DNA of 64,000 nt from Thalassomonas sp. RHCl1 (GTDB lineage Bacteria; Pseudomonadota; Gammaproteobacteria; Enterobacterales; Alteromonadaceae): NCBI RefSeq assembly GCF_947387555.1, contig NZ_CANDNZ010000005.1:186001-250000 (forward strand), in the 5' to 3' direction. Below the pieces are notes generated by a model. The model saw only the letters and a list, made by a program, of their open reading frames with translations. It was not told the origin of the DNA and ran no database searches. Within the stretch, counting starts at the first letter, position 1. Each line of letters opens with the position of its first letter. Position numbers and translations under genes: made by a program. Positions 60,413 through 64,000 of this stretch are shown piece by piece.

Positions 60413-60440
60413 CAGCCCCAACTATCGACACTTGGGGCTG
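60413..60440. terminator. Hairpin between convergent genes
   Basis: CAGCCCCAA (60413-60421) and TTGGGGCTG (60432-60440) form a 9-bp stem between the third PEP-CTERM gene and the GGDEF gene, probably serving both directions. Confidence 0.55.
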
Positions 60441-60452
60441 AAAAATCAAACA

Positions 60453-61640
60453 TCACTGACTGACATTATTACGGCCGTTTTTCTTGGCCCGGTACAGGGC
60501 CTCATCGGCAAGCTTAAGCACCCGGTCAAAGTTTTGCTTACTGCCACGCATGGCAACCCCGATAGAAATCGTGATACTGACGGTTTTCATGCCCTTATTT
60601 TTACTGCCGTTACGCGCCTGTTTAGTTTGCCGGTTAGGATCGCGGATCACCATTTTGTAGTCCGCTATGCTCTGGCGTAATATTTCCAGTTCAGCCACGG
60701 CGTGGGCGGCGGATTTCCCGGGAAAAACCACAGTAAATTCTTCACCGCCATAACGGTAAACCTTACCGCCGCCGCGTACTTTTGACAGTTTTGACGCCAC
60801 CAACTTTAACACCTGATCGCCGATATCATGGCCATAGGTATCATTGAATTTTTTAAAATGATCAATATCGAGCATGGCCACGGTATATTTACGTCCCAGG
60901 GACAAGGCCAGCTGGTTCAGCGCCCGGCGCGAGGGCAAAGCGGTGAGTTCATCCCGGTAGGCGAGAAAATAGGAGTCGATAACCACCACCAGCAGGTAAT
61001 GACATACCAGTACCGTTAAAATCACCTCCCAGGGCAAGGCAATTAACTGGTAATATTGCACGCACCAGATAATAAAACTGACCAGCAAAGCGCTTAACAG
61101 CAAGTTTGCCTTCACCAGGCTTTGCCACAGCAACACCATACTGGCAAGCACCACGGGTACTTCCAGGGACAGCAGCTGGACATAATCGTAAGCGGGATCG
61201 GTTTTAGGCACCTGGGCAAGGATCAAATCACTGGCCCATAACCAGACATGGGCTACCAGACCGCACATGGCAATGATCAGCAAACGCCCCGGACCGTGCA
61301 CGCTAAGCAGGCCGCGATCTTTGATCACGGAAAATAAGGCAAAAACCCCGACTCCGGTTAATAACATCCAGTCTTTGTGGCTTTTTAGCCAGGCGGACCA
61401 GGGCAAGGTATATTCTAAACTGAGGTAAAAAACCAGCCATAAGGCGGCCAACAGGGAGAAACGGCTACGGCTGAACTGGGCCGCAAAGATTATGGTAATA
61501 CCGATCAGCGCATATAAGACATTCACCATAATATGCTGCCACGGCTGCCAAAATGCCTGAAAATGTATCATCAGAGCAAAAACCAGCACAGAGCCGGCAA
61601 TACTCAATGCGGTAACATTAAAACCTTCTAACTTAAACAA
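60453..61640 (-). CDS. Membrane-bound GGDEF diguanylate cyclase
   Basis: A 395-residue protein with about seven or eight membrane helices (to about residue 225) and a C-terminal GGDEF domain (RDELTALPSRRALNQLALSL, DIDHFKKFNDTYGHDIGDQV, active site RYGGEEFTVVF). The RxxD inhibitory site is absent at the usual position (RGGG), so product feedback may be lacking. Expected to synthesise cyclic di-GMP in response to a membrane signal. The start codon appears to be TTG at 61640, with AGGG seven bases upstream; no in-frame ATG lies nearby. Convergent with the PEP-CTERM genes. Confidence 0.87.
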   Translation of the reverse strand: MFKLEGFNVTALSIAGSVLVFALMIHFQAFWQPWQHIMVNVLYALIGITIIFAAQFSRSRFSLLAALWLVFYLSLEYTLPWSAWLKSHKDWMLLTGVGVFALFSVIKDRGLLSVHGPGRLLIIAMCGLVAHVWLWASDLILAQVPKTDPAYDYVQLLSLEVPVVLASMVLLWQSLVKANLLLSALLVSFIIWCVQYYQLIALPWEVILTVLVCHYLLVVVIDSYFLAYRDELTALPSRRALNQLALSLGRKYTVAMLDIDHFKKFNDTYGHDIGDQVLKLVASKLSKVRGGGKVYRYGGEEFTVVFPGKSAAHAVAELEILRQSIADYKMVIRDPNRQTKQARNGSKNKGMKTVSITISIGVAMRGSKQNFDRVLKLADEALYRAKKNGRNNVSQ

Positions 61641-61900
61641 CTCACTACCCTACTTCTTTTTAAAGCATCCACTCAAAACAAGAGCGGTTAATCCGGATGG
61701 CGTTCTAAACACAGCGCCGGCAATAAATACAGTTATGTTTGCCGGGAGCTTATTCAAATCAAACACAGAATAACAGACTCTCAAGTTAGCAGGCGACCAT
61801 TTCATGTATTTTCATTAAATTATCTTTGTTTTTATCGCAGAAAATAAAAATTCTCCGATAATTGCCTGTCATGACAAATAAAGCAGCTGTCCCTTTCTTG

Positions 61901-63367
61901 CTATGACTTATGGGCCAGACTCTGTCCCGGGGCCAACTCAAGTGATGGCTCATGCTGGCCTTCCTGTAAGTCCACCTGCTCTATTTTTTCAAAACGGTTA
62001 GTGATCTTATCGGCAGAGGTATGAATTTGTTTAACATCCGATGCCGCCTGATCGATATGTTTCGCCAGGTTGGCAAAGCGGCCCTTAAAGCGGCCAAAAT
62101 CCTGCGACAACATGGAAAGATGCTGCTGGATCAGGTGAATTTGCTGCCTTGTGGCTTCATCTTTTAATACCGAACGCACGGTAGTTAAAATCGCCATCAA
62201 GGTGGTCGGGGATGCCAGCCATACCCGTTTCTTATTGGCAAATTCCACCAGTTCACTTTGGTGGGCATGGATTTCGGCAAAAATCGCCTCCGCCGGAATA
62301 AACATAATGGCGCCGTCGGAGGTTTCCCGGTCAATTAAATATTTGTCACTGATATCATTGATGTGTTTTTTAATATCGGCTTTAAACTGGCGCTCCGCCG
62401 CTTTGCGCTCGAGCTCCCCCAGTTCGTTGTCCATCATCTTACGGTAGCTTTCCAGCGGGAATTTGGAATCTATCACCACATCCCCGGTCGGCGGCGGTAA
62501 AAACAACACGCAATCGGCAATCTTGCCATTGGATAAAGTATGTTGCAGTGAAAAATGCTGCTCAGGCAATACATTCCTAATGAGTGCATTGAGCTGTACC
62601 TCACCAAAAGCCCCACGCGAGCGTTTATCCGCCAGCACTTCCTGCAGGCTGACCACATTGGTAGATAATTCGGTAATTTTCTTCTGAGCATCATCGATTA
62701 ACGCCAGCCTTTGCAAGATATCGTTAAAGGTCTTGGTGGTTTTATCAAAGCCGTCGCTTAAACGTTTTTCCACCTGGACACTGATATCAGCCAGGCGTTT
62801 ATCGGTGGCGCCGGTCAGCTCATTCATTTTAACCGACATTTGTTCGCTGCTGCTCGCCAGGGTCTTAGACAACTCTTCGCGGTTTTCCCGGGTGGTTTTC
62901 GTTAAATGCTCAATCAGCTGATCCACCGCTTTTAGCTGGTTGTGGTTAAACTGCTCTTTTTGCTCATTAAGCGACTGGGATAATTCCTGGAAAAACTGCC
63001 GGTTGCTGTATTCCTGTTTGCTGTTTTGCTCACTGATCTGGCGCAGCAGCTTAATGCGTAAATCGGCAATTTGCTGCTCAAAATACACTTTCACCTCTCC
63101 CAGTTGTTTCACCTGGTGCTGGTGCGAATACTGGAGTTGTTGCTGAAATTTATCAAAGGCTTTTTCCTGCGCCCGTCCCCATTGCGTCAGCTGGTTGTTT
63201 AAGGACTCGGTTCCATTTTCTTGCTGGCTTAACTGCTGCAACAAAGCAATTTGTGCAAGTTTTCGCCACAACAGCAAAAAAGCGATCAGAAAAAGACCAG
63301 CGAAAATAAGGAGAAAAATAAACAGGGGATGTTGAAAAAATGGCTCAGGTAAAAGGGAAGTTTCCAT
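61901..63367 (-). CDS. rmuC: DNA recombination protein RmuC
   Basis: A 488-residue protein: N-terminal membrane anchor (about residues 9-30), a long coiled coil (about 40-230, rich in Gln and Glu), then the RmuC nuclease-like domain. Typical blocks are RSRGAFGEVQLNALIRNVLP, DCVLFLPPPTGDVVIDSKFP and DRETSDGAIMFIPAEAIFAE. The family limits inversions at short inverted repeats and has a restriction-endonuclease-like fold. The length matches E. coli RmuC. The region 61641-61900 upstream of the GGDEF gene shows no feature. Confidence 0.93.
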   Translation of the reverse strand: METSLLPEPFFQHPLFIFLLIFAGLFLIAFLLLWRKLAQIALLQQLSQQENGTESLNNQLTQWGRAQEKAFDKFQQQLQYSHQHQVKQLGEVKVYFEQQIADLRIKLLRQISEQNSKQEYSNRQFFQELSQSLNEQKEQFNHNQLKAVDQLIEHLTKTTRENREELSKTLASSSEQMSVKMNELTGATDKRLADISVQVEKRLSDGFDKTTKTFNDILQRLALIDDAQKKITELSTNVVSLQEVLADKRSRGAFGEVQLNALIRNVLPEQHFSLQHTLSNGKIADCVLFLPPPTGDVVIDSKFPLESYRKMMDNELGELERKAAERQFKADIKKHINDISDKYLIDRETSDGAIMFIPAEAIFAEIHAHQSELVEFANKKRVWLASPTTLMAILTTVRSVLKDEATRQQIHLIQQHLSMLSQDFGRFKGRFANLAKHIDQAASDVKQIHTSADKITNRFEKIEQVDLQEGQHEPSLELAPGQSLAHKS

Positions 63368-63522
63368 ATTAGGGCTTTATCACTGTTTTTATTTACAGTT
63401 ATTAAACCATATATAAGGCTAAGAGGTAACTCCTGTTTGCGATTTTCTTCCCGGTTTGAATAAGTATTGAATAAATAAATGAATTTATCTGATAACAGCT
63501 TTGTCCGGGCCAGAAAGATTTT

Positions 63523-63903
63523 TTAGCCCTCGGCAGATGCCTTAATCAACTGCTCTTTATAAATGCAATTACCCGCCAGCGTATCTTTAATCTCCTGTTT
63601 AAAAGCCTGTAACCTGGCTATTTTTTTATCTATTTCCACTTCTTTCTTTTTCAGATAATCATTCATTGCCTGCGGCGGCAGTTTTTTTGACAAAAACAGC
63701 CCCGCCAGCTCCTTGATTTCATTGAGGGTAAAGCCCAATTCCTTAGCGTGTTTGAGTAATTTCAACTGTTCGACATGGCCTTGAGAATAATCTTTATAAC
63801 CGTTGGCTTTACGTTTAATGTCCCCCAACAGACCGATTTTTTCATAAAACCGTATAGTGTCTTTGCTCATACCTGTGCTTTGGCACAATGCCCCTATTTG
63901 CAT
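63523..63903 (-). CDS. MerR family transcriptional regulator
   Basis: The second of two adjacent ATGs (63903, MQIGALCQSTGMSKDTIRFY) is preferred, with GAGG five bases upstream; the frame extends to 63990 without support. The 126-residue protein has the MerR winged-helix (about residues 1-70, with TIRFYEKIGLL) and a dimerisation helix (about 80-115). A single Cys (GNCIYKEQ) makes a typical metal site unlikely. It diverges from the gene at the window edge, whose promoter carries a MerR-type elongated spacer. Confidence 0.87.
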   Translation of the reverse strand: MQIGALCQSTGMSKDTIRFYEKIGLLGDIKRKANGYKDYSQGHVEQLKLLKHAKELGFTLNEIKELAGLFLSKKLPPQAMNDYLKKKEVEIDKKIARLQAFKQEIKDTLAGNCIYKEQLIKASAEG

Positions 63904-63912
63904 CATTTCCTC

Positions 63913-63944
63913 TTGACCGTGGAGTATAGTCCAGGGTTTATGAT
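63913..63944 (+). promoter_or_regulatory. MerR-type promoter/operator
   Basis: TTGACC (-35, 63913-63918) and TATGAT (-10, 63939-63944) are separated by 20 bases, longer than the usual 17, with the dyad TGGAGTATAGTCCA (63920-63933) in the spacer. This is the layout of MerR-family-activated promoters. It drives the plus-strand gene at 63962 and overlaps the start region of the MerR gene. Confidence 0.72.
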
Positions 63945-63961
63945 AGGGAAGAGGTGAATTT

Positions 63962-64000
63962 ATGACAATCAAATTTAATGTAAAATGCAAGGATGGCCGG
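63962..64000 (+). CDS. Start of a MerR-controlled gene, cut by the window edge
   Basis: An ATG at 63962 with AGAGGTG eight bases upstream opens the frame MTIKFNVKCKDGR up to the window end. Only 13 codons are visible, so no product can be named. It lies behind the MerR-type promoter and is the probable regulatory target. Confidence 0.45.
   Translation, partial: MTIKFNVKCKDGR

Overview
The window reads as chromosomal DNA of a marine, Gram-negative gammaproteobacterium, most plausibly a member of the Alteromonadales/Colwelliaceae (Thalassomonas-like). This placement is inferred from gene content: three TonB-dependent receptors, an Omp85-type barrel, PEP-CTERM proteins with sigma-54-type promoters, a GH18 chitinase-like enzyme, a DUF2750 protein, RmuC and a long tryptophan-catabolic operon. 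No rRNA, tRNA, transposase, integrase or CRISPR array was recognised.

Layout. 1-3.3 kb: a haem-uptake-like locus in which a haem/haemoglobin-type TonB receptor diverges from an ExbB/TolQ-like gene and a DUF2149 gene, across a Fur-box-like region. 3.3-9.3 kb: small metabolic and regulatory genes, including acetyltransferases, a DUF606 exporter, a CRP/FNR-type regulator with recurring half-sites, a VOC protein, a methyltransferase, and a LysR gene beside the C-terminal remnant of a short-chain dehydrogenase. 9.3-20.2 kb: accessory region with a metallo-beta-lactamase-fold protein lacking several metal ligands, a SymE-like toxin with a probable antisense RNA, a secreted EEP-family nuclease/phosphodiesterase, a CDP-glycerol transferase, a YHYH lipoprotein pair, and an unusual secreted protein made of twelve perfect 12-residue repeats. 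20.3-26.3 kb: a membrane protein, DUF2249 and haemerythrin operon divergent from a SigZ-like sigma factor, then a Frag1-like protein, an Omp85 barrel and a DUF2750 protein. 26.4-33 kb: a 1792-residue hybrid histidine kinase with two periplasmic sensor modules, divergent from a REC-GGDEF response regulator. 33-40 kb: a patatin-like lipase, two acetyltransferases, a consensus FNR box driving a putative small RNA, an IrrE-like protein without its zinc motif, a GH18 enzyme, a voltage-gated cation channel and a GloC-like hydrolase. 40.2-46.1 kb: two divergent TonB-dependent receptors.

46.3-57.4 kb is the best-defined pathway. An alpha/beta-hydrolase kynurenine formamidase, a LysR regulator, tryptophan 2,3-dioxygenase, kynurenine 3-monooxygenase, kynureninase, 3-hydroxyanthranilate dioxygenase, ACMS decarboxylase, aminomuconate semialdehyde dehydrogenase and a RidA-type deaminase together take tryptophan to the 2-aminomuconate/4-oxalocrotonate level. 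An adjacent SLC6/NSS sodium symporter is a candidate amino-acid importer. 57.5-60.4 kb carries three PEP-CTERM proteins, each behind a GG-N10-GC (-24/-12) promoter. The window closes with a membrane GGDEF protein, RmuC, and a MerR regulator divergent from a gene cut by the window edge.

The observations most worth follow-up are the repeat protein (18.5-19.1 kb), the FNR-controlled putative sRNA (36.5 kb), the SymE/antisense pair (10.5-11.0 kb) and the shared sigma-54 architecture of the PEP-CTERM genes.
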